Origin: JAFDCJ01 sp964527835
GTDB lineage: Bacteria; Desulfobacterota; Desulfobacteria; Desulfobacterales; JAFDCJ01
Assembly (NCBI GenBank): GCA_964527835.1
Contig: CAZGNV010000001.1
Span: 1 to 64,000, forward strand
DNA: 64,000 bases
Reading direction: 5' to 3'
Positions within the stretch are counted from its first letter, which is position 1. The number at the start of each line of letters is the position of its first letter. The translations under genes were made by a program, and so were the position numbers. The notes below the pieces were generated by a model. The model was not told the DNA's origin and did no database searches. It saw only the letters and a program-made list of their open reading frames with translations. This document shows, one piece after another, positions 44,657 through 53,647 of the stretch.

Positions 44657-46120
44657 ATGAGCATCAAGATACTGGTCAATGCCGTCGACCCCGAGGAATG
44701 CCGGGTGGCCACGGTCAAAGGCAACAAACTGGAAGATTTCCGCATCGAAAGCAGCCAGAAGGAAATCACCCACGGCAATATCTACAAGGGCATTATCACC
44801 CGCGTTGAACCGAGCCTCCAGGCGGCTTTTGTCGATTATGGTGCTGAACGGCACGGATTTTTGCAGAAAAACGAGATTCACGGCGATTATTTCCTCGCCC
44901 CCGACGGCCGCACCCATTCCATCAAAAGCCTTGTCAAACGCGGCCAGGAAATTATGGTGCAGGTCACCAAGGACCCTTTTATGAAAAAAGGGGCCATGCT
45001 GACAACCTTTATCTCGCTGCCGGGAAGATATCTGGTGCTGCGCCCCGGCAGTGATGGCATCGGCGTGTCACGTAAGATCGAAAGTGAAGATGAGCGCAAC
45101 CGTCTCAAGGATATCCTGCACAAATTCGACCTGCCGGAAAATTTCGGTGTCATCGTCCGCACCGCAGCCGAAAACTGCACCAAGACGGCCCTTGTGAAAG
45201 ATATTAAATACCTGCTGCGACTGTGGAAAACCATTAAAAGCCGCGTGATGAAAACCAAGGCCCCGGCTCTGTTGTATAAAGAACGGCACCTGGTCATTCG
45301 CTCGATCCGGGACTCATTTACCCCGGAGGTATCGGAAATCCTCATCGATAATGATGCGATCTACCGTGAAGTGAAAGAGTTCATCACGCTGTTTTCACGC
45401 AACCATGCCAAAATCGTTAAACTTTATCAGGGACCCAAGCCGATCTTCACCAAGTTTCAGCTGGAAGACCAGATTGCCTCCATCTTTGAAAGCCGGGTGA
45501 CCATGAAATCCGGCGCCGCGCTGGTCATCGAACAAACCGAGGCCCTGGTTTCCATTGATGTCAATTCGGGAAAATCCACCCAGGAAAAATCCATCGAGCA
45601 GACAGCGTATCAGACTAACCTGGAAGCGGCGGAAGAAATCGCCCGGCAATTGCGGCTGCGGGACCTGGGAGGACTGATTGTCATTGATTTTATTGATATG
45701 CGCGACGTCAAACACCGTGCGGAAGTTGAACGCACCCTGAGAAACCATGTCAAACAGGACAAGGCACGCACCAAGGTCGGCAAAATATCGCGCTTCGGGC
45801 TGCTGGAAATGTCACGCCAGCGCATCCGCCCCTCCATTGAATTCGGCAGCTACCTGCCGTGTCGCTACTGCCGTGGAAAAGGTCTGGTGCCTTCTCCGGA
45901 AACATTGGGAATCGGTTTTTTGCGCAAACTGAGCCTGGAAGCGCTGAAGGAAAAATCGCGCCGGGTGACCGGCATCGTGCCGCTGGATGTGGCCGAGTAC
46001 CTTCTGAACAAAAAACGCCGTGAAATTGTCGAACTTGAGGAACGCAACGATATCAGCGTCGAAATCGAGGCCGACCGCTCCATGGTCCCCGGTGAAAGCC
46101 GCATCGTGTGCAGCGAATAA
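44657..46120 (+). CDS. rng: ribonuclease G (RNase E/G family)
   Basis: 487-residue endoribonuclease. An N-terminal S1 domain (GIITRVEPSLQAAFVDYG) is followed by the catalytic domain with the metal-binding Asp in VSIDVNSGK and IDFIDMRD. CRYCRG supplies the zinc-link cysteines. The length fits RNase G; the long RNase E scaffold tail is absent. AAAGG lies before the ATG. It processes 5' monophosphate RNAs, including 16S rRNA precursors. Confidence 0.94.
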   Translation: MSIKILVNAVDPEECRVATVKGNKLEDFRIESSQKEITHGNIYKGIITRVEPSLQAAFVDYGAERHGFLQKNEIHGDYFLAPDGRTHSIKSLVKRGQEIMVQVTKDPFMKKGAMLTTFISLPGRYLVLRPGSDGIGVSRKIESEDERNRLKDILHKFDLPENFGVIVRTAAENCTKTALVKDIKYLLRLWKTIKSRVMKTKAPALLYKERHLVIRSIRDSFTPEVSEILIDNDAIYREVKEFITLFSRNHAKIVKLYQGPKPIFTKFQLEDQIASIFESRVTMKSGAALVIEQTEALVSIDVNSGKSTQEKSIEQTAYQTNLEAAEEIARQLRLRDLGGLIVIDFIDMRDVKHRAEVERTLRNHVKQDKARTKVGKISRFGLLEMSRQRIRPSIEFGSYLPCRYCRGKGLVPSPETLGIGFLRKLSLEALKEKSRRVTGIVPLDVAEYLLNKKRREIVELEERNDISVEIEADRSMVPGESRIVCSE

Positions 46121-46221
46121 AATAAAAAAGCAGGAATGATTTGACGAAACCGAACTTTTCAAGTATACCAGCGCCATTTTAGCCGTCTGTTCAGTGCAGG
46201 CGGAATTTTTGGAATAAATAA

Positions 46222-46473
46222 TGATGGCCTCGTAAAAAGTCAATTTTGAGCGACATCAACCCTTTTCGGAAAAAGAGCTGTGAGGGGTTGCGCGTTAAAA
46301 ATCCCAAGCTGTTTGAGGAGCTGGCGACGAGTTCTTGGGATTTAGCGAAACCCCGCAACAGCTCCCGAAAAGGCTTGCGGAGCGAAAAATTAGACTTCCA
46401 ACGAAGTCAACCCAAGTTCGTTGTTCATAGGTTGCCGCTAGCGGCCTAAACAAGCTTTTTACGGGAACATCAA
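46222..46473. repeat. dispersed nested palindrome, full copy A with second module
   Basis: Outer arms TGATGGCCTCGTAAAAAG and CTTTTTACGGGAACATCA pair. Inside are CCTTTTCGG...GAGCTG with CAGCTCCCGAAAAGG, then a tip stem AAATCCCAAG (46299-46308) / CTTGGGATTT (46334-46343). The 25-base loop CTGTTTGAGGAGCTGGCGACGAGTT follows the order 46309-46333. A second module (46393-46465, GACTTCCAACGAAGTC to AAGCTTTTTAC) precedes the right arm; it matches 11310-11387 inverted. It fills most of the 397-base space between rng and yajC. Confidence 0.88.
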
Positions 46474-46517
46474 TAATGAGGAATCCATAAAAAATCAGCT
46501 CAAAAGGAGGTCTTATC

Positions 46518-46859
46518 TTGTTTAACATCGCATACGCAATGGGTCAGGGAGGCGCCGCCGGCGGTCAGGGTGCTGCCGGATTCTCCGGCTTTATCCCCTT
46601 GATTTTGATGTTTGTCATCTTTTATTTCCTGTTGATCCGGCCCCAGCAAAAAAAGACCAAGGAACACCGCCAGATGATTGCCAACTTGAAAAAAGGCGAT
46701 CGCATCATCACCAGCGGAGGGATTCACGGGCGCATCACGGGAATGGATGAGAACACGCTGACCGTTGAGATCGCCGACAAGGTGCGGGTGAAAGTTGCCC
46801 GCGGCAATGTGTCGGCCCTGGTTCAGCCGGCCGCCCAGCCGGCACCGGAAAAAAAATAA
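46518..46859 (+). CDS. yajC: preprotein translocase subunit YajC
   Basis: 113 residues with one membrane segment (FIPLILMFVIFYFLLIRPQ) and the conserved RPQQKKTKEHRQMIANLKKGD; GDRIITSGGIHGRI follows. AAAGGAGG lies before the TTG/ATG region, start MFNIAYAMGQ. It sits upstream of secD-secF, the standard Sec accessory operon. Confidence 0.95.
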   Translation: MFNIAYAMGQGGAAGGQGAAGFSGFIPLILMFVIFYFLLIRPQQKKTKEHRQMIANLKKGDRIITSGGIHGRITGMDENTLTVEIADKVRVKVARGNVSALVQPAAQPAPEKK

Positions 46860-47009
46860 GCGCCTGTCCGGCTGTGGTCAAACACATTGTGGAGCGTTGG
46901 AGGATGCGGGCAGTTTCGCCAAGGCGGGCTGCGACCGTTAACTCCCGCGTAACCATCCGTCTGCTTTCCTGCCAGGGCCTCTGGCAATTTATATGGAAGG
47001 AAAAGATCA

Positions 47010-48587
47010 TTGAAGAACATTTCTTGGAAAACGGTTCTGGTCGCAGCGGTGCTGCTGACGGCAGCCGTCTACCTGCTGCCGAGCCTCAAACCGGAACTGT
47101 GGCCCCACAAACAGATCAACCTCGGCCTTGACCTGCAGGGCGGCATGCACCTGGTGCTTGAAGTCGAGTCCGGCAAGGCCGTGGAAAGCACCGTTGAGCG
47201 CATTTCCCAGGAGATCCGTGAACAGCTCAAGAAAAAACGAATCCGCCAGGTTGCGGTAGACCGCGTCAAGGGCACCCGCATATCGATCAGGATCAACAAC
47301 GCAGACAAAATTGCAGCGGTCAAAAAGCTGCTCGACGACGATTTTCCTGACCTGCGCCTGCTTTCCGAACCGGGCACCGGCGGCGGCGACACCATCATGC
47401 TGGACCTGCCGGACAAAAGCCAGGAGCATATCAAGAAAATGGCTGTGGACCAGGCCCTCGAAACCATCCGCAACCGCATTGACCAGTTCGGCGTATCCGA
47501 ACCGGACATCCGCCGGCAGGGGGAAAACAGGATTCTGATTCAGTTGCCGGGCATCCGGGACACCGAAAGGGCCAAAGAGCTGATCGGCAAAACCGCTCTG
47601 CTGGAGTTCAAACTGGTCGACGACACCCATTCGGTGCAAGCCGCACTGAAGGGTGACATTCCACCGGGGCGCGAAATTCTTTACAAGGTCGATGAAGACC
47701 CGCAAACCCAGCGCACGATCCGCACGCCGTTTCTGCTGAAAAAACGTACCCTGCTAACGGGCGCCTACCTCACGGACGCCCGGGTGCAGATCGACTCCCA
47801 GTTCAACGAACCGTATGTTTCTATCAATTTCGATAAAAAAGGCGCGCGTATATTTGAACGGATCACTGCCGAAAACGTAAACAAGCGCCTTGCCATCGTG
47901 CTGGACAACAATGTGTATTCCGCCCCTGTGATCCAGGAAAAAATTGCCGGCGGCCAGGCCCGGATCACCGGCAACTTCACCACTGAAGAGGCCCGCGATC
48001 TGGCTATCGTGCTGCGCGCCGGTGCCCTGCCCGCACCGGTCAAGATTCTGGAAGAACGCACCGTGGGGCCCTCCCTGGGGGCCGATTCCATCCGCAAGGG
48101 GCTGATTTCCATGCTGATCGGCGGCATTCTGGTGGTGGTGTTCATGGTCCTGTATTACAGGATGTCCGGACTGATTGCCGATGTGGCCCTGGCGCTGAAC
48201 ATCCTCCTGATCGGAGCCGGACTGGCCGGCTTCCAGGCCACCCTCACCCTGCCCGGCATCGCCGGCATCATTTTGACCATCGGCATGGCCGTGGACGCCA
48301 ATGTCATCATTTTCGAGCGCATCCGTGAGGAAATCGCGGTGGGTCGAACCCCCCGGGCGGCCGTGGAGGCCGGCTTCAACCGTGCCACCCTGACCATCCT
48401 GGATGCCAACGTAACGACCCTCATTGCGGCGGTGGTGCTGTTTCAGTTCGGCACCGGGCCGGTCAAGGGGTTTGCGGTCACCCTGAGTCTGGGGGTCATC
48501 GCCAGCATGTTCACCGCCCTGATCCTGTCACGCCAGATTTTTGATTTCCTGCTCCAGAAGCGAAGGGTAAAAAGTCTGAGCATTTAA
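47010..48587 (+). CDS. secD: protein-export membrane protein SecD
   Basis: 525 residues. The start is TTG at 47010 (GGAAGG upstream). An N-terminal membrane segment, the GLDLQGGMHL motif, a large periplasmic part and five further membrane segments with the RND-like DANVIIFERIREE signature are present. SecDF uses the proton gradient to pull secreted proteins. The 150 bases between yajC and secD hold no extra gene. Confidence 0.96.
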   Translation: MKNISWKTVLVAAVLLTAAVYLLPSLKPELWPHKQINLGLDLQGGMHLVLEVESGKAVESTVERISQEIREQLKKKRIRQVAVDRVKGTRISIRINNADKIAAVKKLLDDDFPDLRLLSEPGTGGGDTIMLDLPDKSQEHIKKMAVDQALETIRNRIDQFGVSEPDIRRQGENRILIQLPGIRDTERAKELIGKTALLEFKLVDDTHSVQAALKGDIPPGREILYKVDEDPQTQRTIRTPFLLKKRTLLTGAYLTDARVQIDSQFNEPYVSINFDKKGARIFERITAENVNKRLAIVLDNNVYSAPVIQEKIAGGQARITGNFTTEEARDLAIVLRAGALPAPVKILEERTVGPSLGADSIRKGLISMLIGGILVVVFMVLYYRMSGLIADVALALNILLIGAGLAGFQATLTLPGIAGIILTIGMAVDANVIIFERIREEIAVGRTPRAAVEAGFNRATLTILDANVTTLIAAVVLFQFGTGPVKGFAVTLSLGVIASMFTALILSRQIFDFLLQKRRVKSLSI

Positions 48588-48623
48588 GGCGCATTTGCAG
48601 AACGAAAAAAAAGAGGAACCTGA

Positions 48624-49664
48624 ATGCAATTCATCAAGTCGGATATCAACATTAATTTTCTCGGCCGCAAAAAGATCGCCTTTTGCCTATCGCTGGCAAT
48701 GATTATTATCAGCATCGGCTCACTGGTCCTGCACGGGGGTCCCCGCTACGGGATCGATTTTGCCGGCGGCACGCTGGTCCAGGTCAAATTTCAGCAACCG
48801 GTCGACATCAACAAGATCAAAAGCGGCCTGAAGGCCATCGGACTGGGAAAATCTTCGGTGCAGCAATTCGGAGATCAGCAGGCCAACGAATACCTGATTC
48901 GCACCGACAGCACCGTCATCACTACCGAAGGGTTTTCCACGGAGCTTAAAAAGGCCCTGGCGCAAAGAACCGGCGCAGAGGTTGAATTGCGCCGAATGGA
49001 AATGGTCGGCCCCCAGGTTGGCAGGGATCTGCGGGAAAAGGCCCTGTTTGCCATGTTTTACGCCCTGCTTTTCATCACCATATACATATCCGGCCGTTTC
49101 GAACTCAAATGGATCCTGAGCGCTGTGATGGCGGCGGTGTTGATCGGAGCGGTTTATTTTTTCAAACTGTTTGACGTCAGCATCCCTTTTCTGATCGGGG
49201 CGGCCCTGATTGTCAGCCTGATCCTGTTCTGGTTTCTGGAGCTTAAATATGCCATGGGGGCCATTGTGGCCCTGATGCATGATGTCACCATCACCGTGGG
49301 GCTTTTTTCCATTTTCGACAAGGAATTCACCTTGCCGATCATTGCCGCCCTGCTGACCATCATCGGTTACTCACTGAACGATACCATCATCGTCTTTGAC
49401 CGGATCCGTGAAAATCTCAGGCGCTATCATAAAAAGCCCCTGGAAGTCATCTTGAACCGCAGCATCAACGAAACGCTCAGCCGTACGATCCTGACCTCGC
49501 TGACCACCCTTTTCGTGGTCACCACCCTTTTTGTCCTGGGCGGTGGAATTATCCATGATTTTGCATTTGCCCTGCTCGTGGGGGTCATTGTCGGGACCTA
49601 TTCGTCGATTTTCATCGCCAGCCCGATCCTGATGGCCTGGCAGACCCGTCAGCGCAAATCCTGA
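48624..49664 (+). CDS. secF: protein-export membrane protein SecF
   Basis: 346 residues: RYGIDFAGGTLVQVKF at the start of the periplasmic part, then six membrane segments with YSLNDTIIVFDRIRENLR, the SecF signature. It follows secD by 36 bases. Confidence 0.96.
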   Translation: MQFIKSDININFLGRKKIAFCLSLAMIIISIGSLVLHGGPRYGIDFAGGTLVQVKFQQPVDINKIKSGLKAIGLGKSSVQQFGDQQANEYLIRTDSTVITTEGFSTELKKALAQRTGAEVELRRMEMVGPQVGRDLREKALFAMFYALLFITIYISGRFELKWILSAVMAAVLIGAVYFFKLFDVSIPFLIGAALIVSLILFWFLELKYAMGAIVALMHDVTITVGLFSIFDKEFTLPIIAALLTIIGYSLNDTIIVFDRIRENLRRYHKKPLEVILNRSINETLSRTILTSLTTLFVVTTLFVLGGGIIHDFAFALLVGVIVGTYSSIFIASPILMAWQTRQRKS

Positions 49665-49730
49665 ACACGAGGGAAACAGCGGCACCGGCTGCAGCCAACA
49701 ACGGTTCTGCAACGCGCATATTAATTGACA

Positions 49731-49825
49731 GTTCGTTGGAAGTCATTTTCGAGCGACATCAACCCTTCACCGCTCCCGAAAAGGCTTGCCCAAGCGAGAA
49801 AATTCGACTTTTTACGACTTCATCA
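49731..49825. repeat. dispersed palindromic repeat, short copy between secF and dprA
   Basis: GTTCGTTGGAAGTCATTTTC, GAGCGACATCAACCC, then TTCACCGCTCCCGAAAAGGC and the right arm GCGAGAAAATTCGAC...CGACTTCATCA. The central tip stem and loop found in copies A and B are missing, so it looks like an internal deletion derivative. It ends 11 bases before dprA. Confidence 0.85.
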
Positions 49826-49835
49826 TTAATTGCTT

Positions 49836-50945
49836 ATGGATGACATTTTACCCTGGTTCCACCTGAAAAGCGTTCCGGGTATCGGCAACCATCTGTTCAA
49901 ACGCCTGATTGAGCGCTTTGAATCGCCGCAAAACGTTTTGCGGGCATCGAAAAAAGAATTGCTGGCGGTGGAAGGCATGACCGGCGATCGCGCGGCAGCC
50001 ATCAAAAGCCACAAGATTTCCGGCCGCATCAGAGCTGAACTTCAACGCCTGACGGACACCGGCTTTCACCTCACTGCCCTGACGGATCCGGATTACCCGC
50101 AGCTGTTGCGCCGCATCCCGGACCCGCCGCCGTTTCTATACGTACATGGCGAACTGGACGACGGGGCCGCTAAAATCGCCGTGGTGGGATCGCGCAGTGC
50201 AACCGGCTACGGACTGCATGCGGCCAGAGAGCTGAGTGCCGGCCTGGCAACCCTGGGATTGACCATCGTCAGCGGCATGGCCCTGGGCATCGATACCGCC
50301 GCCCATGAGGGCGCCCTGGCAGTCGACGGAAAGACCATTGCAGTTCTGGGAAGCGGTCTGAAGCGGATTTACCCGGCGGCAAACAGAAAACTGTTTGAGC
50401 GCATCGCAACAAACGGAGCGGTGGTTTCCGAATTTGCCCTTAACAGCGAACCGGAAGCCCACCATTTCCCGCTGCGCAACCGGGTGATCAGCGGCATGTG
50501 CCTGGGGACCGTGGTGGTGGAGGCCGCGCGCAAGAGCGGGTCCCTGATTACAGCCCGGCTGGCCGCAGAACAAAACCGCGAGGTTTTTGCCGTTCCGGGA
50601 AGCGTGCATTCCTTTAAAAGCATCGGCACCCACACGCTTATCAAACAGGGGGCCAAACTGGTGGAAAACGTCCAGGACATCCTGGAAGAACTGCCGCCGC
50701 TGCCCCAACCAACGGTCAATGTCAAGAGCCGCGACCCCGACGAGGGCGGCAAAACACCTCCGGCACTGAATGCGGATGAAGCCCGGGTATTCGAGGCGCT
50801 GGGGCCTTATGAGGTGCATATCGATGAACTGGCGCGCAAGCTTTGCCTGGCGCCGGCAAGGATTTCCAGCCTGCTGCTGCAGCTGGAACTCAAGGGCCTG
50901 GTGATTCAATCACCGGGCAAATTTTTTAGCATTCCCGAACGATAA
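49836..50945 (+). CDS. dprA: DNA processing protein DprA
   Basis: 369-residue protein that loads RecA on incoming single-stranded DNA. N-terminal helix-hairpin-helix-like region (SVPGIGNHLFKRL), the Rossmann core with VVGSRSATGYG, SGMALGIDTAAHEGAL and GSGLKRIYP, and a C-terminal winged helix (LARKLCLAPARISSLLLQLEL). ATG at 49836; a TTG at 49830 is less likely. Confidence 0.95.
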   Translation: MDDILPWFHLKSVPGIGNHLFKRLIERFESPQNVLRASKKELLAVEGMTGDRAAAIKSHKISGRIRAELQRLTDTGFHLTALTDPDYPQLLRRIPDPPPFLYVHGELDDGAAKIAVVGSRSATGYGLHAARELSAGLATLGLTIVSGMALGIDTAAHEGALAVDGKTIAVLGSGLKRIYPAANRKLFERIATNGAVVSEFALNSEPEAHHFPLRNRVISGMCLGTVVVEAARKSGSLITARLAAEQNREVFAVPGSVHSFKSIGTHTLIKQGAKLVENVQDILEELPPLPQPTVNVKSRDPDEGGKTPPALNADEARVFEALGPYEVHIDELARKLCLAPARISSLLLQLELKGLVIQSPGKFFSIPER

Positions 50946-51133
50946 CCAGACAACTTGGGGGTTGTAACTGACTTGACTTTTGATAATCAGCGGTTAAATT
51001 CTCAGATCCGTACCTTTTCGATCAACCCGGCTGTCGATGCCGGTATGGCATACTTATCGAAGGTGTGAACTGCCCGGCGCCTGTTAAATAGAGAAAAAAT
51101 TAGAGCGGAAGTTACCTCAAGAAAGGCACAACC

Positions 51134-53404
51134 GTGAGCAAACCGTTAGTGGTGGTGGAATCCCCCACAAAAGTCAGGACCATCAAGAAGTATCTTGGCA
51201 ACGGATACAACGTGGCCGCCACCGTGGGGCACATCAAGGACCTGCCGGCCAAGGAAATGGGCATTGACGTCGAAAACGGATTCAAGCCCGAATACAAATC
51301 CATTCCGGGCAAGCAGAAAGTCATCCGCAGTCTGAAACAGGCTGCCGGGGACGCCACCGATATTTACCTGGCCCCGGACCCGGACCGCGAAGGCGAAGCC
51401 ATTGCCTGGCATACCGCCGAAGTACTGAAAAAGAAGGGGCGTCATTTTCACCGGGTGCTTTTCCACGAATTGACCAAAGATTCGATTCGCAGAGCCATGG
51501 CCGCCCCCGAAGAACTCGACCGCAGCAAGTATGAAGCCCAGCAGGCCCGACGCATCCTCGACCGCCTGGTGGGCTACCAGGTCTCTCCATTGTTGTGGCG
51601 CAAAGTCAAAGGCGGTTTGAGCGCCGGCCGCGTTCAATCGGTGGCCCTGAGAATTATCTGCGAAAGAGAACGCGCCATCCAGGCGTTCGTCCCCGAGGAA
51701 TACTGGTCCATCACCGCCCATCTGCAAAGCGATGCACCGCCGCCATTTGCGGCCAAGCTCGTCAAAAAAGACGGCAAGAAAATCACCATTGCCGATGAGC
51801 AGTCAGCCTCCCGGATCGTAGAAGAGCTGCAGGCCGAAAAATTTGTGGTTGACAAGGTACAGAAAAAGACAACCCGCAAAAATCCGCTGCCTCCCTTTAC
51901 CACCAGCAAACTGCAGCAGGAAGCCATCCGCAGATTACGCTTTACCGCCCGCAAGACGATGATCATCGCCCAGCAACTGTATGAAGGCATCGAGCTGAGT
52001 CCCGGGGAACCGGTCGGGTTGATCACCTACATGCGCACCGATTCCACCCGCATTGCCGCTGAAGCCGCCACCGAAGCCCGTCAGCTGATCCTGGAGCGCT
52101 TCGGCAAGTCCTACGCCCTGGAAAAACCACGGTTTTTCAAAAACAAGAAAAAAGTTCAGGACGCCCATGAAGCCATCCGGCCCACATCGGTTTTCAACAG
52201 CCCGGATGAAATCAAAGCGCATCTCAACGCAGATCAGCTGGCTCTGTACCGGCTGATCTGGCAGCGCTTCGTGGCCTCCCAGATGGCCCAGGCTCTGATC
52301 AACCAGATCTCCATAGCGGTTGCCGCCGGCGCCTACCTTTTGACTGCCAGCGGATCGGCGGTAAAATTTCCCGGGTTCATGGCCCTTTACATGTCCGTGG
52401 ACGAAGAACTCGCCAGCCAGTCTGAAAAAGAAAAACCCAAATTACCGCCGCTTTCAAAAGGCACCGTTTTAAAGCTTGAGCGCCTGGACCCCAAGCAGCA
52501 TTTTACCATGCCGCCGCCCAGATTCTCGGAGGCCTCGCTGGTCAAAGAGCTTGAAGAAAACGGCATCGGCCGGCCCAGCACCTATGCGGCCATCCTTTCC
52601 ACCATCCGGGGAAAGGGTTACGTCGAGCTGGTCAGGGGATATTTTCGGCCCAGCGAACTGGGGTTTATTGTCAATGACCTGCTAGTGGAAAATTTTCCGG
52701 ATATTTTTGACGTCGAATTCACCGCTAAAATGGAAGAAAGTCTGGATCGCGTCGAAACCCGCAAGATCCGCTATGAACAGGTGTTGTCCCGCTTTTACCG
52801 GGCGTTTAAAAAGCACCTGGACCGGGCCTCAAAGCAAATGCTCAGTGTCAAGGGGGTTGGCATCCCCACCGGACTCGAGTGCCCCCAGTGCGCAAAGCCG
52901 CTGCACATCAAAGTCGGCAAAAACGGGCATTTTTTGGCCTGCAGTGCATATCCCCAATGCACCTATTCCAGCGACTACACCCGTGATGAAAAAGGACAGG
53001 TGCACCCCGTCGCCCCGGTCGAAGAAGAGGCCACCGACCGGGTGTGTGAAAAGTGCGGCCGGCCCATGGTGGTCAAGCGCGGGCGTTACGGCGATTTTCT
53101 GGCCTGCAGCGGATACCCGGAGTGCAAAAACAGCCAGTCGCTGACCTCCAACGGCAACAAAATCGGCATCCAGTGCCCGGAAGAAAACTGCGACGGCGAC
53201 ATCGTGGAGCGCAAATCCAGGCGCGGAAAAATATTCTACGGCTGCAGCCGGTTTCCCGAATGCAAGTTCGCCACCTGGGACAAGCCCGTGGACCGGCAGT
53301 GCCCGGTGTGCGGCGCCCGGTTTATGGTGGAAAAAACCACCAAGAAAAGCGGGACCATCGTCACCTGTCTGGCCGAGGGATGCGGATTCAAAGAAAAAGC
53401 TTGA
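51134..53404 (+). CDS. topA: DNA topoisomerase I
   Basis: 756 residues from a GTG start with AAGAAAGG upstream. Toprim domain (VVVESPTKVRTIKKYLG; DPDREGEA), active-site tyrosine in GLITYMRTDST, then four C-terminal zinc ribbons, each with two Cys pairs (CPQC...C...C, CEKCG, CPEENC, CPVCG). It relaxes negative supercoils. The stop UGA overlaps the -35 TTGACA of the ilv leader. Confidence 0.97.
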   Translation: MSKPLVVVESPTKVRTIKKYLGNGYNVAATVGHIKDLPAKEMGIDVENGFKPEYKSIPGKQKVIRSLKQAAGDATDIYLAPDPDREGEAIAWHTAEVLKKKGRHFHRVLFHELTKDSIRRAMAAPEELDRSKYEAQQARRILDRLVGYQVSPLLWRKVKGGLSAGRVQSVALRIICERERAIQAFVPEEYWSITAHLQSDAPPPFAAKLVKKDGKKITIADEQSASRIVEELQAEKFVVDKVQKKTTRKNPLPPFTTSKLQQEAIRRLRFTARKTMIIAQQLYEGIELSPGEPVGLITYMRTDSTRIAAEAATEARQLILERFGKSYALEKPRFFKNKKKVQDAHEAIRPTSVFNSPDEIKAHLNADQLALYRLIWQRFVASQMAQALINQISIAVAAGAYLLTASGSAVKFPGFMALYMSVDEELASQSEKEKPKLPPLSKGTVLKLERLDPKQHFTMPPPRFSEASLVKELEENGIGRPSTYAAILSTIRGKGYVELVRGYFRPSELGFIVNDLLVENFPDIFDVEFTAKMEESLDRVETRKIRYEQVLSRFYRAFKKHLDRASKQMLSVKGVGIPTGLECPQCAKPLHIKVGKNGHFLACSAYPQCTYSSDYTRDEKGQVHPVAPVEEEATDRVCEKCGRPMVVKRGRYGDFLACSGYPECKNSQSLTSNGNKIGIQCPEENCDGDIVERKSRRGKIFYGCSRFPECKFATWDKPVDRQCPVCGARFMVEKTTKKSGTIVTCLAEGCGFKEKA

Positions 53405-53429
53405 CAATCGTCCCCGGGCCTGTTAATTT
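53401..53429 (+). promoter_or_regulatory. candidate promoter of the ilv leader transcript
   Basis: A perfect -35 TTGACA (53401-53406) overlaps the topA stop codon. TAATTT (53424-53429) lies at 17-base spacing; GTTAAT (53422-53427) at 15 is an alternative. The leader ATG follows at 53459. Confidence 0.45.
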
Positions 53430-53458
53430 TTGTCAAAATTAGCTTGAAAGTTGTCTTC

Positions 53459-53554
53459 ATGAATTTTGCCATTATCATCCTTAGCATTCTTATTCTGCTC
53501 CTCGTCGGGGTAGTCATTACCATCGACGAGGGCAAAGGGTTGATAATGGCCTAA
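53459..53554 (+). CDS. ilv operon leader peptide
   Basis: 31 codons: MNFAIIILSILILLLVGVV ... ending GLIMA and UAA. Of 31 residues 8 are Ile, 6 Leu and 3 Val. It compares with E. coli ilvL (32 residues, also Ile/Leu/Val rich). Its early codons ATT ATC ATC (53471-53479) overlap the first attenuator segment, and its end overlaps the second, exactly where ribosome stalling would matter. It could instead be a small membrane protein, but the RNA pairing argues for a leader. Confidence 0.85.
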   Translation: MNFAIIILSILILLLVGVVITIDEGKGLIMA

Positions 53555-53620
53555 CTCTATCCAGCAGGCAAAAAATACAAACCGTTATCAACCCACCGCG
53601 GCTGATAACGGTTTTTTTTT
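53468..53620 (+). promoter_or_regulatory. transcription attenuator of ilvBNC
   Basis: Four segments form exclusive hairpins. Segment 1 GCCATTATCA (53468-53477) pairs perfectly with segment 2 TGATAATGGC (53541-53550). Segment 2 extended by one base (53540-53549) pairs with segment 3 CCGTTATCAA (53582-53591) through 10 pairs, one of them G-U. Segment 3 AACCGTTATCA (53580-53590) pairs perfectly over 11 bp with segment 4 TGATAACGGTT (53603-53613), followed by nine T, an intrinsic terminator. With charged Ile-tRNA the ribosome reaches the stop and covers 2, and 3:4 terminates; stalling at the early Ile codons frees 2 to pair with 3 and lets transcription reach ilvB. Confidence 0.9.
53580..53620 (+). 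terminator. attenuator terminator hairpin upstream of ilvB
   Basis: 11-bp perfect stem with a 12-base loop (53591-53602) and nine T. It lies 28 bases before the ilvB ATG. Confidence 0.93.
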
Positions 53621-53647
53621 GTCTGATTTTGTATCAAAGGAAAGAAA

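Noticed and set aside
53459..53554. The small frame as an ordinary single-span membrane protein
   Set aside because: Size and hydrophobicity would allow it, but the exact fit with four mutually exclusive RNA segments and the terminator before ilvB favours a leader peptide.
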